In this document: piece by piece, positions 9,912-17,391 of the stretch
Position numbering within the stretch: position 1 is the stretch's first letter
Layout: each line of letters begins with the position of its first letter
From: JBDHTS01 sp044220535
Lineage (GTDB): Bacteria > Pseudomonadota > Alphaproteobacteria > Micavibrionales > Micavibrionaceae
NCBI GenBank assembly: GCA_044220535.1
Contig: JBGAQU010000010.1
Coordinates: 1-45,306 of the forward strand
Direction: 5' to 3'
Length of the DNA: 45,306 nucleotides
Translations under genes and position numbers: made by a program
The notes under the pieces: model-generated
Databases searched by the model: none
Seen by the model: only the letters and a program-made list of their open reading frames with translations
Told to the model about the DNA's origin: nothing

Positions 9912-10657
9912 TAAATATCAAAGGCTGAAAAATCAACCATGGCAAGACGCTGCGGCGCAGCTGTTGAGATGGGGGATTTTGCAGGCAGGATCGGGGCGGG
10001 GGCCAGGGCGGCGAAGCTGATCGCTGTTCCAGGAAGGTCTGAAAGCGCCGTATTGGCCACGATGGCAATATCCGGTTTTTTGCCTGCGGGCTGGATAATA
10101 TCGCCGTTGAAGGCAAGTGCCGTCAGGTTGCCTGCAATGTCGCGGCCTGTTTCCTCTTTAATAATCACATTAGCAAAAGACGTTGCCGCGCCTAAAGGGC
10201 CGCCATACAGCGTGCCGCCAATCACCTGTGCCACCGGCTTTATCGTATCGTTGGTCAGATAGCGGTAGACGGTACTCACCAGTGGGATGTGCTGCAGCGG
10301 GTTGACCATGTCGATGATATCGCCAAAGCCAAACGGTTCTGCTGCATCGACCACCGCATTATTTTGTGCATAGGCCCGACCTTCAGGAGAAGGCGTTGAT
10401 ACGCCCAGCCGGGCGTCGGCCAAGGTCTCTGAAACGCGTTCGGCCGTGCTGGGTGTGTCATCCCAGACAGGGATAGACCCGTTGATGCGGTCTTCGGGAT
10501 CGCTTGTCATATGAAAGACCGGCTTACGCGCGTCTGGCAGCTGCGATGCAGCCAACCGGGCCATGCCGGGATCGGACTGAACTGGAAAAAGGGCGCGTTC
10601 AAGCATGACAGAAATGGATCCTTCCGCCTGTATAGATGCAATCAACATGCCAGGCAT
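9908..10657 (-). CDS. Conserved hypothetical protein
   Basis: A 249-residue protein of unknown function. The N-terminal half is polar. The centre has a distinctive segment, FGDIIDMVNPLQHIPLVSTV then YRYLTNDTIKPVAQVIGGTLYGGPLG and IIKEETGRDIAGN, which I recall as a recurrent block in uncharacterised alphaproteobacterial proteins; the Gly-rich helix could contact a membrane. No signal peptide or catalytic motif. The C-terminal 40 residues are Ala/Pro-rich. Convergent with yggS (4-base overlap) and divergent from a winged-helix regulator across an AT-rich 123-base spacer, so the regulator might control it; that is inference. A start at the second ATG (three codons in) is possible. Confidence 0.6.
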   Translation of the reverse strand: MPGMLIASIQAEGSISVMLERALFPVQSDPGMARLAASQLPDARKPVFHMTSDPEDRINGSIPVWDDTPSTAERVSETLADARLGVSTPSPEGRAYAQNNAVVDAAEPFGFGDIIDMVNPLQHIPLVSTVYRYLTNDTIKPVAQVIGGTLYGGPLGAATSFANVIIKEETGRDIAGNLTALAFNGDIIQPAGKKPDIAIVANTALSDLPGTAISFAALAPAPILPAKSPISTAAPQRLAMVDFSAFDIY

Positions 10658-10780
10658 AGGTTAAAAAACCAATCATAACTAATTGTTTTATAATAATAAT
10701 TTAAAAATTCAGATTCACAGGCATTGTAAGAAGGCAAAACCTGCCTTGCCAGAACCTGCAAAACCGGCATAGTCGGAAGC

Positions 10781-11335
10781 ATGAAAGACTGGCCTTCCAT
10801 TGATATTATTATAGAGGATACCGTCACCCGCCAGGTTCTGGAGCAAGGGGTTTCCATGGAGGGATGGTCTATCGGCGGACGGCCTCCTTCTGTCATTTTA
10901 ACAGACCGTTCTGACGCCAAATCAGATCGCGCAGCAACAATCAGAATACCGGCGCAGGGTAAAATCAGATTGGGAGGCGTGCTGGAAAAATTACGGCAAT
11001 CCTCAGGTACAGCTGCGCGCGCGTTGAGCGGCCATATTGAATTTGCGCATTTTTCGCTGAACCTGGGCGGCTTGTCTTTAACGGATATGCGGGATGGGCA
11101 AACAATTATCCTTACCGAAAAAGAACGCGATATATTTGTGAGACTTTATGAAGCGGGCGGAATGGCGGTGGACCGGAAAACACTGCTTGCCGATATCTGG
11201 GATTATGCGGATACGGTAGAGACTCATACGTTGGAAACGCATATTTACAGGCTAAGGCAAAAAGTGGAAGACGATCCCGCCAAACCTGTTATTGTTGTAA
11301 CCGAAGGCAATGGTTATTTGCTAGGCGCCACATAG
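10781..11335 (+). CDS. Winged-helix DNA-binding regulator, OmpR/PhoB type, with degenerate N-terminus
   Basis: A 184-residue protein. Residues from about 110 form a clear OmpR/PhoB effector domain: LTEKERDIFVRLYEAGG, DRKTLLADIWDY, then the recognition helix region THTLETHIYRLRQKVEDD and the wing IVVTEGNGYLL. The N-terminal part has the strand rhythm of a receiver domain (IDIIIED, SVILTDR) but no phosphoacceptor context and is too short, so it is probably a pseudo-receiver and phosphorylation-independent. No histidine kinase gene lies nearby. It should bind DNA in the cytoplasm; the target may include its own AT-rich upstream region (10658-10780). Its last 22 bases overlap the convergent exported-protein gene. 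Confidence 0.8.
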   Translation: MKDWPSIDIIIEDTVTRQVLEQGVSMEGWSIGGRPPSVILTDRSDAKSDRAATIRIPAQGKIRLGGVLEKLRQSSGTAARALSGHIEFAHFSLNLGGLSLTDMRDGQTIILTEKERDIFVRLYEAGGMAVDRKTLLADIWDYADTVETHTLETHIYRLRQKVEDDPAKPVIVVTEGNGYLLGAT

Positions 11336-12096
11336 GCTTTTTCATCGTTGCTCTGGTAAATATCTAGCAATTCTTTCGCGCGGTCTGACGTATACCAGGG
11401 CGCGGAATAATTCCAGATGATATTTTTCCTTTCCTCATCCCAAAGCTCGATATTGGCGATTTTGCCCATCATCAACCACATAGGTTTCTTTTCGAGCATC
11501 ATAGGTTTTGTGCGATCGATTTTTTCAGGCCTCATCCATATGTCCAGGCGCACGATCCAACTGGCGTTTTCAGAAGTCCCATATTTTTTTAAAAGTTCGT
11601 ATGTTTTATCTGTGAAACGCAGAGGCTCAAAAAAACGCGCATCCGAAGGGATGACAGCTATCCAGTGGTTTCCTATATTAATTCCAAAATAGGCATTTTT
11701 TGAATTATTGACCTTTATTACTACGGTTTTATAACCGTTTTCAGGTTTTGACAGCATACCCTGTCCATTATTGATTTTATAAATATGCGCAAGAACAGAA
11801 ATCTTAACCAGATCCTCGTCCAGATTAAAAAGATTGAACCCTTTTTCCAAACGATAGGTTTGTCCCTGCATCATTAACGCACGATCGGCCTCCGGCGTAT
11901 CCGCATAGGCTTTGCTGTATTTTACCCATTCCTCATATCTGGGTGTCGTACCCGCCAGCTTTGAAAAAGCAAAGCCGACTTTTTCCGACATTGTATATTT
12001 GTCCTCTTCAAGAAGGGCATGGGCCGATCTGGTATAAAACATGCAAAAAAACGAGATCGCAAAAATACAAATGACGACGCCAAGATTTTTTTTCAT
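11314..12096 (-). CDS. Exported hypothetical protein
   Basis: A 260-residue protein with a clear signal peptide (MKKNLGVVICIFAISFFCMF, cleavage after SAHA near residue 27). The mature part has a mixed alpha/beta look: LVKISVLAHIYKINNGQG, YKTVVIKVNNSKNAYFGINI, WIVRLDIWMRPEKIDRTKPM, and a C-terminal WNYSAPWYTSDRAKELLDIY. I do not recognise a characterised family. The gene is clearly richer in A+T than its neighbours, which may mean recent acquisition. It sits alone between a convergent regulator and the divergent Smr gene. Confidence 0.65.
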   Translation of the reverse strand: MKKNLGVVICIFAISFFCMFYTRSAHALLEEDKYTMSEKVGFAFSKLAGTTPRYEEWVKYSKAYADTPEADRALMMQGQTYRLEKGFNLFNLDEDLVKISVLAHIYKINNGQGMLSKPENGYKTVVIKVNNSKNAYFGINIGNHWIAVIPSDARFFEPLRFTDKTYELLKKYGTSENASWIVRLDIWMRPEKIDRTKPMMLEKKPMWLMMGKIANIELWDEERKNIIWNYSAPWYTSDRAKELLDIYQSNDEKAYVAPSK

Positions 12097-12177
12097 TATA
12101 AATCCTTACATTTGGCTGCTTATGTAGCATAATACCATAATTTAAAAAAGCATCTGCCCAAGATTTTGGAAAGAACA

Positions 12178-12735
12178 ATGGTTAAACTGCCTAAAAATAG
12201 CAACGATAAAAAATCCGGCCGTCATGGTTTAAAACCGTCTGATCAGATGTTATGGGATCATGTGGCGAAAACCGTCAAGCCTTTGGGCAATAGAAATGCG
12301 TCCGTTGTCCCGGATGCAGGAAGAAAAATTGCGAAAAAAACAAATGAAACCTTGCAAATATCCAATATGAAACCGGCGTTAAAAACCTCGACGCCTATCG
12401 ATACCTCCGTGGACAAAAGGACGGAAGATCGTTTTCGAAAAGGAAAAATGGATATAGAGGCGGTCCTTGATCTGCATGGCTTGACCGTCGCGAAAGCGCA
12501 GCCGACGCTTGTCCGCTTTATATTGAAGTGTCACAGCCAAGGTTTGCGCTGCGTTCTGGTTATTACCGGTAAAGGGAAAGGTGAGAACGGCCAGCCAAGC
12601 GGCATCCTTCGCCGTTCTCTGCGCGATTGGCTGGCCGATGCAGCGCTGGCGGGCGCGATCCTTAAATGTACGCCTTCAAAACCCAAGGATGGCGGTGATG
12701 GCGCGTTCTATATTTTGCTGCGGCGGGTGCGCTGA
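12178..12735 (+). CDS. Smr-domain protein (MutS2 C-terminal-like nuclease domain)
   Basis: A 185-residue protein. The C-terminal 95 residues are an Smr domain: VLDLHGLTVAKAQPTLVRFI, CVLVITGKGKGENGQPSGIL then RRSLRDWLADA, and the end GGDGAFYILLRR. The LDLHGLT and the TGKG loop are the family signatures; Smr domains bind nucleic acid and some nick DNA or cleave RNA. The N-terminal 85 residues are basic and disordered in appearance. The ATG at 12178 is chosen over an in-frame TTG at 12166 because GGAAAG precedes it at a good distance. It ends directly against the convergent ATP-grasp gene. Confidence 0.87.
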   Translation: MVKLPKNSNDKKSGRHGLKPSDQMLWDHVAKTVKPLGNRNASVVPDAGRKIAKKTNETLQISNMKPALKTSTPIDTSVDKRTEDRFRKGKMDIEAVLDLHGLTVAKAQPTLVRFILKCHSQGLRCVLVITGKGKGENGQPSGILRRSLRDWLADAALAGAILKCTPSKPKDGGDGAFYILLRRVR

Positions 12736-14214
12736 TCAAGACGCTTCGATCTGGTCGATCAGATATTGAAGGACTTTTTTGTAAATGTCATTGCTGGCAA
12801 TATCGTCTTCAATGCCATGATCGATATTGGGATTGTCATTGACTTCCATAACCACGACGCCGTTATCAGTCTCTTTCAGGTCGACGCCGTACAGGCCCTT
12901 TCCGATCAGGCCCGCCGCGCGCAAAGCCACGCTCATAACATCCTTTGGTACCTTATGGATCGGAATATTGACGTGGGCTCCGGCGCGCACGCGGCCTTTT
13001 TTCTTTCCGTCCGGATGTTTGTAAACCTGCCAGTGCCCCTTTGCCATGTAGTACTGGCATGCAAAAAGCGGTTCGCCGTCCAGGACGCCGATCCGCCAGT
13101 CGAATTCCGACCCCACGAATTCCTGCATCAGGATGATTTCCGATTTTTTCAGAAGCTCGCGCGCGGCGCGGTCGAATTCTTCCGGATCGTTCGCCTTGAT
13201 AATGCCGCGCGAAAAGGATCCGTCCGGGATTTTAAGGACGACGGGATAGTCTGTGTTCAATTCCAGGAACTTTTCAATTTTTCGTTCAAGGATGACCGTT
13301 TCAGGCACCGGGACTTTGTGCGCCTTCAGCAGTTCAAACAGATAGACTTTGTTGCAGCAGCGAATGATGGAGTCCGTATCGTCGATGACAGGAATGCCTT
13401 CGCGTTCGGCCTTGTCAGCGAAGCGGAATGTATGATGGTTGATGGCCGTCGTCTCACGGATGAACAATGCGTCGTATTCCAGCAGGGAGGTGTAATCGTT
13501 TTTGGTGATCGGCTCCACCCAGATGTTCATATCCTTGCCGGTTTTGATGAATTTCTGGATGGCCCGCTGGTTGGACGGGGGGAATTTTTCGGTCGGGTCC
13601 TGAAGGATGGCGATCCAGTATTTTTCATGCTTGCGGGCATTGGGCTTGCTCCAGATCGCGCCGGTGAAGGTCTCCAGCGAATCGTAGAAAAACTGGGTCT
13701 TTTCAGGGGGGATGTTGGATACGGACAAGGAATCGACCGTCTTGATCTCCCATTTGCCCTGGTGGTAGTGCAGGCTGACGGCGATCAGGGGGAAACGGAA
13801 CAAATCGAACAGGCGGCGGGCGACCGGCTCCAGGCTTTTTTTCTGGGTGCGCCCGAAATAAACGTAATAGGTGCGCTCCAGCGGTTCATCCGGCGGATCC
13901 TTGAAGTATTTGGCCAGCATGCTGTTGAGTTCGGGCAAATGGGACTGGAAATTGCGTTTCCAGTTCAGCTGGATCATATTGGCGACGCTCGGGATGCAGC
14001 GCATATAACGCGCTTCCGCCAGAAGAGATACATAATATCCCTTGCCGAGATAATCGTGGTTGGTGCACAGGTTGATGACCTTCATGCGCTGCAGCTTGCG
14101 CACGTCGATGGGAAGGTCGCCCTTGATGAAATCCGTCGCCGACACAACAAGGCGCTCCGGGTGTTCCGGAATGCCGTTGGGGCCTTTATCCGTAATGATA
14201 AGGTGCTTTGTCAC
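12736..14214 (-). CDS. RLAN domain-RimK-type ATP-grasp ligase
   Basis: A 492-residue two-domain protein. Residues about 1-150 match the RLAN ('RimK-like ATP-grasp N-terminal') domain: LIITDKG, INLCTNHDYLGKGYYVSLLAE and YYVYFGRTQKKSLEPVARRLF. The C-terminal part is a RimK-like ATP-grasp ligase: VVLKIPDGSFSRGI (ATP-binding strand and Gly-rich loop), ILMQEFVGSEFDWRIGVLDG, and the metal-binding VVVMEVNDNPN. Such ligases join an amine to a carboxylate using ATP. RLAN ligases were predicted by Iyer, Aravind and colleagues to make peptides or tag proteins, in neighbourhoods with a GNAT acetyltransferase. Here the matching GNAT is 1.1 kb away, behind another acyltransferase-like gene. Substrate unknown. 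Confidence 0.82.
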   Translation of the reverse strand: MTKHLIITDKGPNGIPEHPERLVVSATDFIKGDLPIDVRKLQRMKVINLCTNHDYLGKGYYVSLLAEARYMRCIPSVANMIQLNWKRNFQSHLPELNSMLAKYFKDPPDEPLERTYYVYFGRTQKKSLEPVARRLFDLFRFPLIAVSLHYHQGKWEIKTVDSLSVSNIPPEKTQFFYDSLETFTGAIWSKPNARKHEKYWIAILQDPTEKFPPSNQRAIQKFIKTGKDMNIWVEPITKNDYTSLLEYDALFIRETTAINHHTFRFADKAEREGIPVIDDTDSIIRCCNKVYLFELLKAHKVPVPETVILERKIEKFLELNTDYPVVLKIPDGSFSRGIIKANDPEEFDRAARELLKKSEIILMQEFVGSEFDWRIGVLDGEPLFACQYYMAKGHWQVYKHPDGKKKGRVRAGAHVNIPIHKVPKDVMSVALRAAGLIGKGLYGVDLKETDNGVVVMEVNDNPNIDHGIEDDIASNDIYKKVLQYLIDQIEAS

Positions 14215-14318
14215 GCCCGATGCTGCTTATATAAAAATTACAAATAACCCGCCCCTTACAGCAACGCAAGCCCATAGTATGCCCTTGCCGCTTTTCATCA
14301 TTTGTGCAATGACCGGGG

Positions 14319-15359
14319 ATGATTTTAAAGCCGGTGGATTACATTGCAGACCAGGAAAGGCAGGGACGGCTGACGTCTTCCGCAAAAATACCGGAATTGA
14401 ATGCCGAAGTGTGGCGCGGTTATCTGCGGCTTTACGATGACTGTATCGGCCCGTCCGGCGAGCTTGACATTATTGTCCCGGAAAAAGGCCCGGGACTTTA
14501 TTGCGACCCGCTGGGCGGCGGCAAAATCTGCAACTGGGCGTTAATGGGTCCCATATCGCACCCGGTCCTGCCTTTCACAGCCGATGAAATCATCAAGGCG
14601 GCGCCTGCCATAGACGCAACGCTCAGGGGCATGGATCTGGACGGGCTGCTGACCGATACGTTTGTGGTGCAAGGCGAGGCGAATGAAGACCAGGCCCGGC
14701 ATTTTATCTGGATCAACAGCCCGCGCGCCGCGATCCAGGATACGTTCGATGCCTACGCGCAAAGCTTACCCGCCGCGCGCCGCAAGCAGATGCGCCGCCT
14801 GTACCGCCAGTATAACGACGATCCCGCGATCAGGTTTGAATTTTCCGCCGACCTGCCCGGATCCGCCGAGGTGGAATATATAAAAAAGCACACATATGCG
14901 CGCTGGGGCGAAGATGCCGCCTATGCGCTTGTCCAGACATTGTGGCCGATGGCCGCATCCGCGATTATACCGGAGGCGGTGCGGTACATGCGGGTTTATA
15001 AAGACGGGGACCTGGTTTTTTTAAATAGCTACATCCTGCGCGGGGATGTCCTGACATCCCAGTCGACGACGCGAAACGAGGATGTTTTTTTAAGCGGTCT
15101 AGGGGTCATGATCGATTTCAAGGCGATCGAACTTTTATCAGGGCAGGGTGATATCCGTTTCCTCGACCCCACATGCCGCACAGGGCTGGACGACCCGGAT
15201 TCCATTGGAATCGCCAAGCGAGAAGTCGTCAACAGCGATGCGCTAAAGCCGATCCTAATGGTCGGCGGGAAAAATCCTGATCCCGCCCTTCCTTATTTCT
15301 GTAAGGGCTGGCATATGCCCGATCGAGCCGCTCATTTGGGAAGAACCGCCAATGATTAA
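14319..15359 (+). CDS. FemAB/GNAT-like acyltransferase, putative
   Basis: A 346-residue protein that I place only loosely. The middle, ARRKQMRRLYRQYNDD followed by IRFEFS, and the second half (RYMRVYKDGDLVFLNSYILR, TTRNEDVFLSGLGVMIDFKA, GDIRFLDPT) follow the layout of BioF2-like/FemAB-type GNAT folds: a basic helix, a strand pair carrying 'own-product/transport' contacts, and a helix that positions the acyl donor. The N-terminal half is unassigned, with a Gly-rich loop DPLGGGKICNW. The start is uncertain: the ATG at 14319 has a GGGG only a few bases away. It is divergent from the ATP-grasp ligase across 104 bases and overlaps the convergent GNAT gene by 4 bases; a role in the same pathway is inferred from position. 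Confidence 0.45.
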   Translation: MILKPVDYIADQERQGRLTSSAKIPELNAEVWRGYLRLYDDCIGPSGELDIIVPEKGPGLYCDPLGGGKICNWALMGPISHPVLPFTADEIIKAAPAIDATLRGMDLDGLLTDTFVVQGEANEDQARHFIWINSPRAAIQDTFDAYAQSLPAARRKQMRRLYRQYNDDPAIRFEFSADLPGSAEVEYIKKHTYARWGEDAAYALVQTLWPMAASAIIPEAVRYMRVYKDGDLVFLNSYILRGDVLTSQSTTRNEDVFLSGLGVMIDFKAIELLSGQGDIRFLDPTCRTGLDDPDSIGIAKREVVNSDALKPILMVGGKNPDPALPYFCKGWHMPDRAAHLGRTAND

Positions 15360-15916
15360 TTTTCAGTCATCCGCATTTTGAAAGCATCACGGCCATCATC
15401 GTAATACGCCTCGATGCGGCTATTGATACGGAATCCGTATTTTTCCAGCAGATGAATGGTTTTTTTGTTATCGACCGCCACATGGGCGTTGATCGCCTTA
15501 TAGGGGGACAAAGCCAGCAATCTTTGCTTGAGATAGTAGCTTATGCGACCAAGACCCAGCCCCTGGCAATCGGGGTGTACGCATGTGGTGTTGCCGTACA
15601 GGCTGCGGGTACGACGGTTTGCCTCCAGCAAAATATAGCCTGCAAGAGCGTTGTCCTTATCCCGACGGAACACAAAAAAAGCGCAATGGGCGCGTGTCAG
15701 GAAATACAGGATTTCCTGGCGGTCCGGAACATCGTAATCGAAACAGGCCGCAGCCAGGTCGAGCAGTCCATCCAGATCGTCCGGCCTGGCGAGGTCGATG
15801 CTGTAGCCGTCGGGGACACCACCGGTCTTTTCCACGTCGGCAATGACCCGGCGCAGGTCATGCACGGTCAGGCGCGGAAGGGTGTCGGATTGTTTGGTCA
15901 TGTGCTTTTTAGACAT
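15356..15916 (-). CDS. GNAT N-acetyltransferase, RLAN-cluster type
   Basis: A 186-residue GNAT protein. The acetyl-CoA pyrophosphate loop is visible as CVHPDCQGLGLGRISYYLKQ (Q/R-x-x-G-x-G pattern), preceded by AGYILLEANRRTRSLYG and followed by AVDNKKTIHLLEKYGFRINS and the C-terminal YYDDGRDAFKMRM. The last segment and the 'R-x-x-LYG' strand are like those of GNATs found beside RLAN ATP-grasp ligases, although the peptidase domain often fused to those GNATs is missing here. It should acetylate an amine, perhaps the product of the ligase. Its start is three bases after the hslU stop, so it may be the last gene of an hslU transcript; the alternative start is the ATG at 15901. Confidence 0.8.
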   Translation of the reverse strand: MSKKHMTKQSDTLPRLTVHDLRRVIADVEKTGGVPDGYSIDLARPDDLDGLLDLAAACFDYDVPDRQEILYFLTRAHCAFFVFRRDKDNALAGYILLEANRRTRSLYGNTTCVHPDCQGLGLGRISYYLKQRLLALSPYKAINAHVAVDNKKTIHLLEKYGFRINSRIEAYYDDGRDAFKMRMTEN

Positions 15917-15919
15917 GCG

Positions 15920-17284
15920 TCATAGGATAAATTTGCTCAAATCGGCATTTTTCGCGAGTTCACTCACATGCTCCCGCACATAGGCAGCCGTGATGCGGAT
16001 GGTTTCCCCGGAGCGGTCGCTGGCGGAAAAGCTGATATTGTCCAGAAGTTTTTCCATTATGGTCTGAAGGCGACGGGCGCCGATGTTTTCAACCGTCTCA
16101 TTCACCTGGAAAGCCAGGCGGGCGATTTCGTCGACCGCGTCGTCGTCGAAGTCCAGGGTGATGTTTTCGGTGCCGATCAGGGCTTTGTATTGCTTCAGCA
16201 GGCATGATTCAGTTTCGGTCAGGATGCGTTTGAAATCCGCCTCCACCAGCGCGTTCAGGCTGACGCGGATCGGCAGGCGGCCCTGCAGTTCAGGCAGGAG
16301 ATCGGACGGTTTGGCCTGATGGAACGCGCCGGAGGCGATGAACAGGATATGGTCGGTCTTCACCTGGCCGTGCTTGGTGGCGACGATCGTGCCCTCGATC
16401 AGGGGCAAAAGATCGCGCTGCACGCCTTCGCGGCTGACATCGCCGCCGCGATGGTCGGATCTCGCTGCGATCTTGTCGATCTCATCAATGAAGACGATGC
16501 CGCTTTGCTGCACCAGGTCGATGGCGGCGGCGGTGATCTTTTCCTCATCCAGCAGCTTGTCGGATTCCTCCGCGATCAGGATATCGTAGGATTCGCCGAC
16601 GCTCAGCTTGCGGCGCTTGGTACGTCCGCCCATCGCTTTGCCCAGCATATCGCCGATGTTCAGCATGCTCATTGATGCACCCGGCATGCCGGGGATTTCC
16701 ATGCTGGCCATGGGGTCGGATTTGTCCTGGATGTCCAGTTCGATATCCTTGTCGTCCAGTTCCCCCTTGCGCAGCTTCTCACGGAAGGAGGCGCGGGTGG
16801 ATTCGCCGGCGCTATCGCCGACCAGCGCATTCAGGACGCGGTCTTCAGCATATTGCTCCGCCTGCGCCATCACGAATTTGCGGAAGCGTTCCCGCACCAT
16901 GTGCATGCCGATTTCGACCAGGTCGCGGATGATGGATTCGACGTCGCGGCCGACATAGCCGACTTCAGTGAATTTCGTGGCTTCCACTTTCAGGAAAGGG
17001 GCCTGGGCCAGGCGGGCGAGGCGGCGGGCGATTTCGGTCTTGCCGACACCGGTCGGGCCGATCATCAGGATGTTCTTGGGGTAGATTTCGTCCTGCAAAT
17101 CCTGCGGCAGCTGTTGGCGGCGCCAGCGGTTGCGCAGGGCGATGGATACAGCACGCTTGGCATCAGCCTGGCCGATGATATTGCGGTCGAGTTCAGAGAC
17201 GATTTCCCGCGGGGTCAGAGCCGATGTGGCTGTTTCGCCGGGGGTAGAGGCTTTGGATGTTTTCATGGGAGTGAAATTAAGCAT
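15920..17284 (-). CDS. hslU: HslU, ATPase subunit of the HslVU protease
   Basis: A 454-residue AAA+ unfoldase. Visible: LTPREIVSELDRNIIGQ at the N-terminus, NILMIGPTGVGKTEIARRLA (Walker A), the pore loop region FTEVGYVGRDVESIIRDL (Gly-Tyr-Val-Gly substrate loop), the intermediate I domain (about residues 120-240) with the Met-rich MASMEIPGMPGASMSMLNIG insertion, GIVFIDEIDKIA (Walker B), the sensor region, and the C-terminal tail DLSKFIL that docks into HslV. It unfolds proteins and feeds them to HslV in the cytoplasm. The start could also be the ATG at 17266. hslV, normally next to it, lies 4.9 kb away, beyond two kup genes on the other strand and a HAD gene. Confidence 0.97.
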   Translation of the reverse strand: MLNFTPMKTSKASTPGETATSALTPREIVSELDRNIIGQADAKRAVSIALRNRWRRQQLPQDLQDEIYPKNILMIGPTGVGKTEIARRLARLAQAPFLKVEATKFTEVGYVGRDVESIIRDLVEIGMHMVRERFRKFVMAQAEQYAEDRVLNALVGDSAGESTRASFREKLRKGELDDKDIELDIQDKSDPMASMEIPGMPGASMSMLNIGDMLGKAMGGRTKRRKLSVGESYDILIAEESDKLLDEEKITAAAIDLVQQSGIVFIDEIDKIAARSDHRGGDVSREGVQRDLLPLIEGTIVATKHGQVKTDHILFIASGAFHQAKPSDLLPELQGRLPIRVSLNALVEADFKRILTETESCLLKQYKALIGTENITLDFDDDAVDEIARLAFQVNETVENIGARRLQTIMEKLLDNISFSASDRSGETIRITAAYVREHVSELAKNADLSKFIL

Positions 17285-17391
17285 TTACGCCCAAAAGTCA
17301 ATTTTACGGATCGCCGCTTCCGCGTTGCAACAGGCTCGAAGCGGGTGTAGCATCAGGCAAGACCAGAAGAAAGCGCTCTTTAAGGCCGATC

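Noticed and set aside
12766..14247. 493-codon open frame antisense to the ATP-grasp ligase
   Set aside because: The opposite strand encodes a full two-domain protein with known motifs; the antisense product shows none.
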